This document shows, piece after piece, positions 53,187 through 62,221 of a stretch of DNA of 64,000 nucleotides. The notes below the pieces were generated by a model. It worked only from the letters and a program-made list of their open reading frames with translations. It was not told the origin of the DNA and ran no database searches. Source of the DNA: CBDFHF01 sp965247565 (GTDB taxonomy: Bacteria; Pseudomonadota; Gammaproteobacteria; Methylococcales; Methylomonadaceae); NCBI GenBank assembly GCA_965247565.1, contig CBDFHF010000003.1:1054001-1118000 (forward strand). The letters run 5' to 3'. The translations under genes were made by a program, and so were the position numbers. Each line of letters starts with the position of its first letter. Positions within the stretch are counted from its first letter, which is position 1.

Positions 53187-54269
53187 ATGGCAAACAAAAT
53201 GATATTAGTAACAGGTGGTGCCGGGTTTATCGGTGCAAATTTTGTATTGGACTGGATGGCACAAGGAACAGAGCCAGTCGTTAACCTGGATAACCTGACT
53301 TATGCGGGTAATCTTGAGAGTTTGGCATCATTAAAAAATGATACGCGGCATATTTTCGTGCACGGTGATATTGGTAATTCAGAATTGACAGATGCTTTAT
53401 TGGCTAAGCACCAGCCTCGGGCCGTTGTTAATTTTGCAGCGGAGTCGCACGTTGATCGTTCGATTTTGGGGCCGGAAGACTTTATTCAAACTAATATCGT
53501 CGGAACTTTTCGTTTACTAGAGTCGGTGCGTGCTTATTGGAATGGATTACCTGTGGAAGATAAGCAATGCTTCCGCTTTTTGCATGTTTCAACGGATGAG
53601 GTCTATGGTTCTCTGGCTAAAGACGATCCTGCTTTTGCTGAGACTCATCGATATGAACCGAATAGCCCCTACTCAGCCAGTAAAGCTGCTAGCGACCACT
53701 TGGTACGAGCCTATCACCATACTTACGGATTACCGGTACTGACTACTAACTGCTCAAACAATTACGGCCCCTATCACTTTCCCGAAAAACTGATTCCTCT
53801 AATGATAGTGAATGCGTTAGCAGGTAAACCACTGCCTGTTTATGGCGATGGTCAGCAAATACGAGATTGGCTATATGTTAAAGACCATTGCTCAGCAATC
53901 CGCAGGGTGCTCGAAGCCGGTAAGTTGGGCGAAACGTATAATGTCGGCGGGTGGAACGAAAAACCTAATATTGATATCGTTAATATTGTCTGTGGATTGC
54001 TTGATGAGCTGCGTCCTCGCGCTGATAAAAAATCTTATCGGGAACAGATTACCTATGTTACAGATCGTCCAGGACATGACCGTCGATACGCTATTGATGC
54101 TCGAAAAATTGAAAAAGAATTAGGCTGGAAACCCGCTGAAACTTTTGAAACCGGTATACGTAAAACTGTGCAGTGGTATTTAGATAACCCGGAATGGGTT
54201 TCTAACGTACAAAGTGGAGCCTATCGCGCTTGGGTTGCCACTCAATACGCCGATGAGGTGATCGCATGA
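53187..54269 (+). CDS. rfbB: dTDP-glucose 4,6-dehydratase
   Basis: RfbB/RmlB makes dTDP-4-keto-6-deoxyglucose, the precursor of dTDP-rhamnose and other deoxysugars. The extended-SDR protein (360 residues) has VTGGAGFIGANFVLDW, the catalytic YSASKAASDHLVRAY and FLHVSTDEVYGSL. The start is uncertain among GTG 53169, ATG 53187 and ATG 53199. It overlaps rfbA by four bases. Confidence 0.95.
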   Translation: MANKMILVTGGAGFIGANFVLDWMAQGTEPVVNLDNLTYAGNLESLASLKNDTRHIFVHGDIGNSELTDALLAKHQPRAVVNFAAESHVDRSILGPEDFIQTNIVGTFRLLESVRAYWNGLPVEDKQCFRFLHVSTDEVYGSLAKDDPAFAETHRYEPNSPYSASKAASDHLVRAYHHTYGLPVLTTNCSNNYGPYHFPEKLIPLMIVNALAGKPLPVYGDGQQIRDWLYVKDHCSAIRRVLEAGKLGETYNVGGWNEKPNIDIVNIVCGLLDELRPRADKKSYREQITYVTDRPGHDRRYAIDARKIEKELGWKPAETFETGIRKTVQWYLDNPEWVSNVQSGAYRAWVATQYADEVIA

Positions 54270-55141
54270 GTCGTAAGGGCATTATTCTGGCGGGCGGTTC
54301 GGGTACGCGTTTGTATCCGGTGACCAAGGTTGTTTCTAAACAACTGCTGCCTATCTACGACAAGCCCATGATTTATTATCCCTTAAGTACCCTTATGCTG
54401 GCCGGTATTAGAGATATCCTTGTGATTAGTACCCCGCAAGATACTCCACGTTTTGAGCAACTATTAGGCGATGGCAGTGATTGGGGAATAAATCTTGAAT
54501 ATGCGGTGCAACCTAGTCCAGACGGCTTGGCTCAAGCTTTTATAATAGGTAAGCAGTTCATTGGTAATAATTCTGCTGCGTTAGTGCTAGGCGACAATAT
54601 CTTTTACGGGCATGATTTAAATCTGCAGCTGGATCGCGCAATGGGACAAGCCGAGGGTGCTACTGTATTTGCATATCATGTTAATGATCCGGAGCGATAT
54701 GGTGTAGTGGCTTTTGATAAGCAAGGCCGCGCTACCTCTTTAGAAGAGAAGCCAGCACAACCCAAAAGCAACTTTGCAGTCACTGGCCTGTATTTCTATG
54801 ATAATGAAGTGGTCGATATAGCCACCAACCTGCAACCGTCGCCACGTGGCGAACTAGAAATCACAGACGTTAATCGTATCTACATGGAGCGCGGCAAACT
54901 TAGCGTAGAGATCATGGGTCGAGGCTATGCTTGGCTGGACACTGGAACTCACGAAAGTTTAATTGAAGCGAGCAACTTCATTGAAACCATTGAGCATCGC
55001 CAAGGCCTGAAGGTGGCTTGCCCGGAAGAAATCGCTTTCCGTAAAGGTTTTATAACGGCTGAACAAGTTGACAGACTGGCGCGACCTTTGGCTAAAAATG
55101 GTTATGGACAATATTTACTGCGTTTATTGGCAGAAAGATAA
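54266..55141 (+). CDS. rfbA: Glucose-1-phosphate thymidylyltransferase
   Basis: RfbA/RmlA makes dTDP-glucose. The 291-residue protein has the nucleotidyltransferase start GIILAGGSGTRLYPVTKVVS, LGDNIFYG and LEEKPAQPKSNFAVTGLYFY. rfbC and rfbD are not in the window, so the final dTDP sugar is not known. Confidence 0.96.
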   Translation: MSRKGIILAGGSGTRLYPVTKVVSKQLLPIYDKPMIYYPLSTLMLAGIRDILVISTPQDTPRFEQLLGDGSDWGINLEYAVQPSPDGLAQAFIIGKQFIGNNSAALVLGDNIFYGHDLNLQLDRAMGQAEGATVFAYHVNDPERYGVVAFDKQGRATSLEEKPAQPKSNFAVTGLYFYDNEVVDIATNLQPSPRGELEITDVNRIYMERGKLSVEIMGRGYAWLDTGTHESLIEASNFIETIEHRQGLKVACPEEIAFRKGFITAEQVDRLARPLAKNGYGQYLLRLLAER

Positions 55142-55153
55142 AAAACTGATTTT

Positions 55154-55984
55154 ATGAATCCACATGCCGCGCAGCCGGTTTCTGTCAAATCTTTACTCGG
55201 CAGTCTGTGGCGTAATCGCCAGCTCATAAAACAAATGACGGTGCGTGAAGTCGTTGGGCGCTATAAAGCTTCCGCAATGGGTCTAACTTGGTCGTTTCTC
55301 AATCCGGTATTCATGCTGGTCGTTTATACCTTTGTGTTTTCGGTGGTTTTTAAAGCGCGTTGGGGCGTGGGCGACGATGAAAGCAAAACCCAATTTGCCG
55401 TGGTGCTGTTTGTTGGTATGATTGTGCATGGTTTGTTTGCAGAGATTGTAAACCGAGCTCCGAGTTTAATTCTTTCTAACGCTAATTACGTTAAAAAGGT
55501 GGTTTTTCCTTTAGAAATTTTACCTGTTATTAGTACGGGGGCGGCACTGTTCCATAGCTTGGTTAGCTTGTTGGTATTACTCATTGCGTTTTTTATCTTT
55601 AACAATTATCTGCAATGGACAGTCATATTCACGCCTTTGGTATTGTTTCCGTTAGTGGTGCTGAGCCTTGGTTTGGCTTGGATGCTGGCTTCCTTGGGCG
55701 TGTTCTTAAGGGATGTCAGCCAAACTATCGGCATTATTACAACTGTTATGATGTTTCTTTCCCCCGTTTTTTTCCCTGTTAGCTCATTGCCTGAGGAGTT
55801 TCGTCCGTGGATGCTGGCTAATCCTTTGACTTTTATCATCGAACAAGCGCGTGATGTACTCATTTGGGGGAAAATACCGGACTGGCAAGGATTAGGGATT
55901 TATTCTTTCGTTGTTAGCCTAGTCGCCTGGTTTGGTTATGTCTGGTTCCAAAAAACCAGAAAAGGATTTGCAGATGTGCTTTGA
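55154..55984 (+). CDS. wzm: Polysaccharide ABC exporter, permease subunit
   Basis: The 276-residue ABC-2 type permease has six predicted helices, a cytosolic N-terminus with LIKQMTVREVVGRYKASAMG and the NPVFMLVVYTFVFSVVF segment typical of Wzm/KpsM-like proteins. It moves undecaprenyl-linked glycan across the inner membrane together with the Wzt ATPase 504 bases downstream. Confidence 0.92.
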   Translation: MNPHAAQPVSVKSLLGSLWRNRQLIKQMTVREVVGRYKASAMGLTWSFLNPVFMLVVYTFVFSVVFKARWGVGDDESKTQFAVVLFVGMIVHGLFAEIVNRAPSLILSNANYVKKVVFPLEILPVISTGAALFHSLVSLLVLLIAFFIFNNYLQWTVIFTPLVLFPLVVLSLGLAWMLASLGVFLRDVSQTIGIITTVMMFLSPVFFPVSSLPEEFRPWMLANPLTFIIEQARDVLIWGKIPDWQGLGIYSFVVSLVAWFGYVWFQKTRKGFADVL

Positions 55985-56488
55985 GTAACACTTATTGTTG
56001 CATGTCTTTAGAAATACCGGGTTGATTGCCTATTCACCAAGCGGCCTAGTCCCTGATCAAAAGCCTTACTGACAAAATATCCTATAAGCTTAAAAATTCA
56101 GAAGTTATCAGTTTCTTCTTAACATTGAAACTGACATTAAGATTCAACGAGCAAACTGCCATATAATCACTGTCGCCGTTATCCAATTTTTGTAATCAAA
56201 TGTCTATCATTGATAGCTTGCTCATTAAATCGATGTCGATGTGCTATACAGTGCTGTCTGACCATTGCTGCAGAGAAATGGCGAGAGAGAAACCCAGAGA
56301 GGTGAAGCAAAGTTGGAGATTACCAGGCCACATAACGGTTGATCGCGCTTTCAAGTTAAGATCACACAGAGGTCATAGTATTTCGCGAAGGATTATCTCA
56401 AGCGAATCGACCGAGGTGGTGCCATTTGGTAATGCCTTTTTTGCTGGCTAGCTTTTTTACCCTCAAACGACCTAGATATAAGCGCTAA
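55985..56488. other. Gap between the two ABC exporter genes
   Basis: The 504-base gap splits wzm from wzt, which are usually adjacent. An 83-codon frame (56200-56451) is Arg/Ser-rich and matches nothing I recognise. Decay of a small gene or an old insertion is possible. No inverted repeats or target duplications were found. Confidence 0.35.
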
Positions 56489-57799
56489 ATGACCGACATC
56501 GCCATCAAAGTAAAAAATCTTAGCAAGTGCTATCAAATTTACGATAAACCGCATGATCGTTTATTGCAGATGTTTTCGCGTGGGCGAAAAAAATATTTTC
56601 GGGAGTTTTGGGCACTAAGGGACGTGTCTTTTGAAGTAAGAAAAGGAGAAACCGTTGGAATTATTGGTCGCAACGGAAGCGGTAAATCCACATTATTGCA
56701 AATGATCTGCGGAACATTAACCCCAACCAAGGGCGTGGTGCAAACGCATGGGCGCATTGCGGCGTTACTGGAGCTAGGCTCTGGTTTTAATCCGGAGTTT
56801 ACTGGTCGCGAAAATGTATTTATGAATGCGACTGTACTCGGCCTGAGCAGGCAAGAAATTGCTGCTAAATTTGACGCTATTGCTGCTTTCGCAGATATCG
56901 GCGAGTTTATTGATCAACCAATTAAGACTTATTCGAGTGGGATGGCTGTCAGGCTGGCATTTGCTGTGCAATCTCAAATTGATCCTGATATTTTGATTGT
57001 CGACGAGGCATTATCAGTAGGTGATGCTAAATTTCAAGCCAAGTGCTTTGAACGGTTGCGTCAACTTAAAGACAATGGAACCAGTATTCTGCTGGTAACT
57101 CACTCAAGCGAACAAATCGTTACTCATTGTTCGACTGCTATTTTGCTTAACGATGGTACCCAGCTCGAAACGGGCGAGCCTAGGAGGGTGGTGAATCGGT
57201 ATATGGATTTGTTGTTTGGAAAAGAGAAAAGCCCGATACCTGTTTCATTAGAGCGGCAGCAAGCCTCAGCGCCAGCAAATACGGAGTACCAGCTTAGTCT
57301 GCTGGAAGATGCATTTGCTACACGTCATGGTCACAATCCCCATGAATATAGATGGGGGGATGGCACGGCCAACATTTTAGATTTTTACTTGTCCGCAGAC
57401 GGCGAGTCCTACCCGTCAGCAGTAAAAACCGGTCAGAAGATCCGCTTGGGGCTTTCAGTAAAATTTCATAGGGAATTTCATCGCCCCATTCTGGGTATCA
57501 CCATTAAGACTAAAGAAGGTGTGACGGTGTATGGCGTTAACTCAGAAACGCTGGAGGTTGATCAATTTCAAGCTCTCGGTCGTAGCGACTCGGTTGTTGA
57601 GGTCGATGCCAGATTTATCTGCCGATTGGCTTCCGGCGACTATTTTATTTCCCTGGGTATTGCTTCAAGGCATGGCGATGAAATCATTCCGCATGATCGT
57701 CGATACGATTCAATTCATCTGCAGGTACGTCCAGATAGAACATTCTTTGGCTTGGTTGATTTAGAAGTAGAGATGACTGCGAAAGAGGTAAAAGTATGA
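56489..57799 (+). CDS. wzt: Polysaccharide ABC exporter ATPase with C-terminal glycan-binding domain
   Basis: The 436-residue protein has an ABC domain with Walker A GRNGSGKST (60-68), signature YSSGM (148-152), Walker B ILIVDEAL (168-175) and H-loop His205. A Wzt C-terminal beta-sandwich domain follows (about 275-430), with GDGTANILDFYL. In E. coli O8/O9a this domain reads the terminal cap on the O-antigen before export. It overlaps the WbdD-like gene by four bases, which fits cap recognition. Confidence 0.93.
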   Translation: MTDIAIKVKNLSKCYQIYDKPHDRLLQMFSRGRKKYFREFWALRDVSFEVRKGETVGIIGRNGSGKSTLLQMICGTLTPTKGVVQTHGRIAALLELGSGFNPEFTGRENVFMNATVLGLSRQEIAAKFDAIAAFADIGEFIDQPIKTYSSGMAVRLAFAVQSQIDPDILIVDEALSVGDAKFQAKCFERLRQLKDNGTSILLVTHSSEQIVTHCSTAILLNDGTQLETGEPRRVVNRYMDLLFGKEKSPIPVSLERQQASAPANTEYQLSLLEDAFATRHGHNPHEYRWGDGTANILDFYLSADGESYPSAVKTGQKIRLGLSVKFHREFHRPILGITIKTKEGVTVYGVNSETLEVDQFQALGRSDSVVEVDARFICRLASGDYFISLGIASRHGDEIIPHDRRYDSIHLQVRPDRTFFGLVDLEVEMTAKEVKV

Positions 57800-59979
57800 A
57801 GGAACTCGTTCAGCAATTAGGCTATGTACTTGACCCGGCAAATAACATTTGGATAAGTCCAGATTATAAAGGCATCGCCTATAACGACGGTGACGAGATT
57901 GAAACGCGAATAGCTTCCATCATTAAGCAAGCGGTGGACATTTCCGTTCTATCCATAGAACTTCGTCAACATTGCACCGACTGGCCTTCACTTTATCATT
58001 TAAGCGGGACGCGTGCTAATGTGATGCGTCCTTTTGAGGCCTTTATAAAAGGCGATATTCTGGAAATTGGCGCGGGCTGCGGTGCTATCACACGATACCT
58101 TGGCGAATGTGGTGCCAATGTGTTGGCGTTAGAGGGTAGTCCAAGGCGTGCTGCCATAGCTCGATCTCGCACCCTCGATCTTGAAAATATTACCGTTTTG
58201 GCCGAGAAATTTGACCAGTTTCAGTGTGACCAGCAATTCGATGTCATTACCCTGATTGGAGTTCTTGAATACGCCAATCTTTTTACAACCGGAGAAAATC
58301 CAGCGCTTGTGATGTTGGAGCGGGTACGTTCATTGTTGAAACCCAGCGGCCATCTGATTCTCGCTATTGAGAACCAATTGGGGTTAAAGTATTTTGCGGG
58401 ATCGCCAGAAGATCATTTGGGGCAGCCTATGTTTGGTATCGAGGGTCGTTACCGCAAAGACCAGCCACAAACGTTTGGTCGTAAAGTATTAGCGGATATG
58501 TTGAGTCAAGCTGGGTTTTTAAAGTCTGATTTTCTAGCACCATTTCCAGATTACAAATTGCCCGTTTCAATTGTTACTGAATCGGGCTTTTCAAATACTC
58601 ATTTTGACGCGTCGGCACTTGCTTGGCAAAGCGCAAGGCGTGATCCACAGTTGCCTGAGTATTGCAACTTTTCATTGGAACTAGCCTGGCCTGAAATTTT
58701 TAAAAATGAATTAGCTTTAGATGTTTCCAATTCATTTTTGATCATCGCTTCTCCTAACAGTGAGCAAATGATAAATACAGAGGTATTGGCTTATCACTAT
58801 AGTTCGGGGCGTGTTCCAGCTTATTGTAAAGAAACTTTATTTAGGTGTGATGTTGGAGAAAGTATTCGCGTCGACTATCAGCCACTTTCTGTTTGTCAAA
58901 ACATTGATCATTATCAGGAGAAGTTGCCGATTCAATTTAGGTGTCCTGACTCACAAAAGTATGTGTTTGGTAAATCTCTCTCTATTGAGTTTATTCGTAT
59001 TTTAACAATGGATGGCTGGACATTCGATCAGGTGGCTCAACTTATCCAGCGCTACTTAGCTATCGTTAGTACGTTCTCGGGCATAGCTGAGCTGGTTTCG
59101 CCTTACACTGAATTAGATGGGGAATTTTTTGATGCGATTCCACAGAACATCCTTGTTCGGCAAGATGGTGGATACGCCTTAATTGATAAAGAGTGGCAAA
59201 CCAGTAAACCCATCGAAGTTGGGCATCTATTATTTCGAGCTTTACTTCTGCTGCATGATTCAATAAGTCAATTTGGGGGGCCTGCTACTGGGAAGAATTT
59301 AACGCGTTATGAATTTGTTGACGGTGTATTTGATGCGGCAGGACTTAAATTAAAAGAGGAAGATTTCGATAGGTACATTGCTCTTGAAGCAGAAATACAG
59401 CAATGCGTAACTGGCTTTGCAGCAGAAAGCTTCTTGTCTTGGGAAAAAGATCGAGACTTACCAATATTGAATTTGAATAAGGCATTAGCGGAACGTGAAA
59501 GCCAGATTGTTGGTTTAAACGATGTTGTCGCCATACGGGATAGGCAAATTGCAGATTTAAATGACGTTGTCTCCGTAAGGGATAGGCAAGTCGCAGACTT
59601 AAATGACGTTGTTGCCATACGGGATAAACAAATTGCAGATTTAAATGACGTTGTTGCCATACGGGATAAGCAAATTGCAGATTTAAATGACGTTGTTGCC
59701 ATACGGGATAAGCAAATTGCAGATTTAAATGACGTTGTCGCCATACGGGATAAGCAAATTGTCGATCTCAACAATGTTGTTAATAGTTGTTTTGCTCAGA
59801 TTGGTGCGTCGAATCAGTCCATCGCTGAACTCGGACAAGTCAATACACTTTTGAGTGAACAAGTGTCCGATCTTAAGAGAAGGGCTATCGATTTTGAAAA
59901 TTCCACAAGCTGGAAAATAACTCGGCCACTGCGTTCGGTATCATTAATATTCAAAAAGAACGCTCGCCCCAAAATTTAG
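57796..59979 (+). CDS. WbdD-like chain-terminating methyltransferase / kinase-like / coiled-coil protein
   Basis: The 727-residue protein has an N-terminal class I SAM methyltransferase (GDILEIGAGCGAITRYL at 86-102, FDVITLIGVLEYANL). A middle region (about 300-545) contains FFDAIPQNILV (444-454) and YALIDKEW (460-467), like the catalytic loop and metal Asp of a small-molecule kinase fold. A C-terminal coiled coil (about 555-700) includes six 14-residue repeats (576-659, consensus DVVAIRDKQIADLN), and the end STSWKITRPLR is common in polysaccharide enzymes. E. coli O9a WbdD has the same domain order and caps the glycan while its coiled coil sets chain length. The kinase part is tentative. Confidence 0.78.
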   Translation: MKELVQQLGYVLDPANNIWISPDYKGIAYNDGDEIETRIASIIKQAVDISVLSIELRQHCTDWPSLYHLSGTRANVMRPFEAFIKGDILEIGAGCGAITRYLGECGANVLALEGSPRRAAIARSRTLDLENITVLAEKFDQFQCDQQFDVITLIGVLEYANLFTTGENPALVMLERVRSLLKPSGHLILAIENQLGLKYFAGSPEDHLGQPMFGIEGRYRKDQPQTFGRKVLADMLSQAGFLKSDFLAPFPDYKLPVSIVTESGFSNTHFDASALAWQSARRDPQLPEYCNFSLELAWPEIFKNELALDVSNSFLIIASPNSEQMINTEVLAYHYSSGRVPAYCKETLFRCDVGESIRVDYQPLSVCQNIDHYQEKLPIQFRCPDSQKYVFGKSLSIEFIRILTMDGWTFDQVAQLIQRYLAIVSTFSGIAELVSPYTELDGEFFDAIPQNILVRQDGGYALIDKEWQTSKPIEVGHLLFRALLLLHDSISQFGGPATGKNLTRYEFVDGVFDAAGLKLKEEDFDRYIALEAEIQQCVTGFAAESFLSWEKDRDLPILNLNKALAERESQIVGLNDVVAIRDRQIADLNDVVSVRDRQVADLNDVVAIRDKQIADLNDVVAIRDKQIADLNDVVAIRDKQIADLNDVVAIRDKQIVDLNNVVNSCFAQIGASNQSIAELGQVNTLLSEQVSDLKRRAIDFENSTSWKITRPLRSVSLIFKKNARPKI
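59521..59772 (+). repeat. Six 42-base tandem repeats coding a coiled coil
   Basis: Six in-frame 42-base units code for DVV(A/S)(I/V)RD(R/K)Q(I/V)(A/V)DLN. Units 3-6 are almost identical at the DNA level, pointing to recent duplication. Fourteen residues are exactly two heptads, so copy changes keep the coiled-coil register. Confidence 0.95.
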
Positions 59980-60090
59980 ACGCTGTAAAATCAAGGCCAA
60001 AACCGTTGGGAAGTTTTGCTAATTAAATTTGCCAGTAAACTAAGAAAATGGTCTTAAAGCTTAGCGTCGCTGGTATATATTTCGGAGAAA

Positions 60091-61995
60091 ATGCTTATGA
60101 GGCGAGTTGCCTTTTACCTTTTTTATGATGAAAGAGGTATTGTTGATGACTATATTATTTACAAGCTAGAAAAGCTTCGAGAATTTGTTGACAACATATT
60201 TGTTATTTCCAATTCTAAAGTTGATTCAGAAAATCAAAAGAAAATTGAAAAAGTTTGTGATACTTTTCAGGTGCGTCAAAACATCGGGTTTGACGTTTGG
60301 GGATATAAGGAAGCCATGGAGTTGTTTGGTCGCGAACAACTTAGGGAATATGACGAGCTGATTCTTCTAAATTACACTTTTTTTGGCCCCATATTTCCTT
60401 TCAGTGAGTTGTTCTCCTCTATGGAGGAAAAGACTTGTGATTTTTGGGGTATATCTGCTCATAAAGAGGTGGCTTCTGATCCCATTTGTTACGGAGACAG
60501 ATTGCCATTTCACATTCAATCGCACTTTATTGCAGTCCGTAAGGCTATGTTTACCAGTAAGCTTTTTGAGGATTACTGGGACGAAATGCCGATGATTAAA
60601 TCTTATAACGATTCCATCATAAAACATGAGTCTCGCTTTACAGAGCATTTTCACCAGGCCGGTTTCAACTTCGAAGTATATCTTGATCCTGATGACTACC
60701 CGAGCAATTACGCACTCTTTAATAGTGTCGAGTTGGCCACACGTAGTCGCAGCCCGATCCTTAAGAAAAGAATCTTTATTCATGACCCAATATACTTGGA
60801 GCAAAATGCCATTTTTTTGCGCCGAGCAGTCGAATATATCCAGGCGCATAGTGACTATGACATTAGCCTTATTTGGAAGAGTGTAGTTAGAGCTGCCGAG
60901 CCTCGCACTTTATATACAAATATGGATATGTTAGAGATTTTGGACGATTCTAAAGCCCCCCCTCCCCCAGATAAGGAGCCACGGATAGCTGTTATTATGC
61001 ATATGTTTTACAGCGACATGATGTCGGAACTGCTGGGTTATATCCATCGTATTCCATATCGTTATGATTTGTATGTAACAACAGACACTGAACAAAAAAA
61101 GAGTGAGATTTTGTCTGTGATGGCTGGTTTTCCTGATCAGCATATAGAGATTAGGTTGGCCGAGCAGAATCGAGGTCGTGATTTAGCCCCCCTTTTTATT
61201 ACCTGCAAAGATATATTGCTCTCACATGATTATGATTATATCTGCAGGTTGCATTCTAAGAAGTCGCCCCAAGATGGCTATCACATTGGGCAGAATTTTA
61301 AGGAGCACATGATTGATAACCTTCTATACAACCGAAACTATGTGGCAAATCTATTACACCTATTTGATAAAGAGCCCCAATTAGGGATTATCATGCCACC
61401 AGTTATTCATACAGGTTATGGGACAATGGGGCACGGCTGGTCTATTAATCGAGAAATTGCTTTAGCTTGGGCAAAAAAGCTAGGGATTCACACATTATTT
61501 GATGCTCATACACCATTAGCTCCATATGGCAGTATGTATTGGTTCCGCGCTGATGCATTAAAGAAACTGGCCGTTTACGATTGGAGAATTCAAGATTTTG
61601 ATGTGGAAGTCGGGAAGGTTGACGGTACTTTGGCTCATGCCCTGGAGCGGTTAATCGTTTATGCAGCAATGGAAGCTGGATACTATGCCCGCAGTGCCAT
61701 GAATCGAGTTTCAGCCGCAGTAGGCTATACCAAGCTTGAATATAAATTACAGCGCATATCGAGTTTGATGCCAAGTGGCAATATACGCAGCCAAATAGAT
61801 TGGCTTGAGCTAGTGAATACTCATTTAGCAAAAGAGCGTCGCCCCAAGCGTAGACAAAATATTACTGCTCGAGATCATCTTGAGACAGCTATAAGCTTAT
61901 CATTTAGAGCAGTTGAGAAAAAACTTCCGACTACCGCCAAGTTATTTAAGCCGTTGTGGAGCTTTTTTAGATCCTGTTACAGGAAGGTCTTTTAA
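60091..61995 (+). CDS. RgpF-family (rhamnan synthesis F) glycosyltransferase-like protein
   Basis: The 634-residue protein has two related RgpF-type halves. The first (about 5-270) has NIGFDVWGYKEAMELFG and LLNYTFFGPIFPFSELF. The second (about 300-560) has EQNRGRDLAPLF, YDYICRLHSKKSP, MPPVIHTGYGTMG and YGSMYWFRADALKKL. RgpF proteins act in rhamnose-rich polysaccharide assembly and are predicted glycosyltransferases. The presence of rfbAB upstream fits a rhamnose donor. A GGAG site lies just before the ATG. Confidence 0.88.
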   Translation: MLMRRVAFYLFYDERGIVDDYIIYKLEKLREFVDNIFVISNSKVDSENQKKIEKVCDTFQVRQNIGFDVWGYKEAMELFGREQLREYDELILLNYTFFGPIFPFSELFSSMEEKTCDFWGISAHKEVASDPICYGDRLPFHIQSHFIAVRKAMFTSKLFEDYWDEMPMIKSYNDSIIKHESRFTEHFHQAGFNFEVYLDPDDYPSNYALFNSVELATRSRSPILKKRIFIHDPIYLEQNAIFLRRAVEYIQAHSDYDISLIWKSVVRAAEPRTLYTNMDMLEILDDSKAPPPPDKEPRIAVIMHMFYSDMMSELLGYIHRIPYRYDLYVTTDTEQKKSEILSVMAGFPDQHIEIRLAEQNRGRDLAPLFITCKDILLSHDYDYICRLHSKKSPQDGYHIGQNFKEHMIDNLLYNRNYVANLLHLFDKEPQLGIIMPPVIHTGYGTMGHGWSINREIALAWAKKLGIHTLFDAHTPLAPYGSMYWFRADALKKLAVYDWRIQDFDVEVGKVDGTLAHALERLIVYAAMEAGYYARSAMNRVSAAVGYTKLEYKLQRISSLMPSGNIRSQIDWLELVNTHLAKERRPKRRQNITARDHLETAISLSFRAVEKKLPTTAKLFKPLWSFFRSCYRKVF

Positions 61996-62221
61996 AGTTA
62001 TTCAATAAACGCAAGTAATTCAATACGCAGAGCGCCAAGATATTAGCAGCTTCTGCTTAAGAATGTAGTTTGGCCTTTATCTTAAGTAAGTTAACTAGAT
62101 AGTGCTAGTATTCTCGCTTCTTACTTAAGAAACCATCGGGGCATTTGCAGAAAATCTATTCGGTATTTTAAGTTTCGTAGAGCAGTTATGGCTGGTTTTT
62201 CTATTTTGGAGTGGTCTAGTA

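Noticed and set aside
56200..56451. 83-codon frame between wzm and wzt
   Set aside because: No ribosome site and no recognisable similarity; left as part of the gap description.
59307..59774. Reverse-strand repeat protein opposite the coiled coil
   Set aside because: Artefact of the 42-base repeats in the WbdD-like gene.
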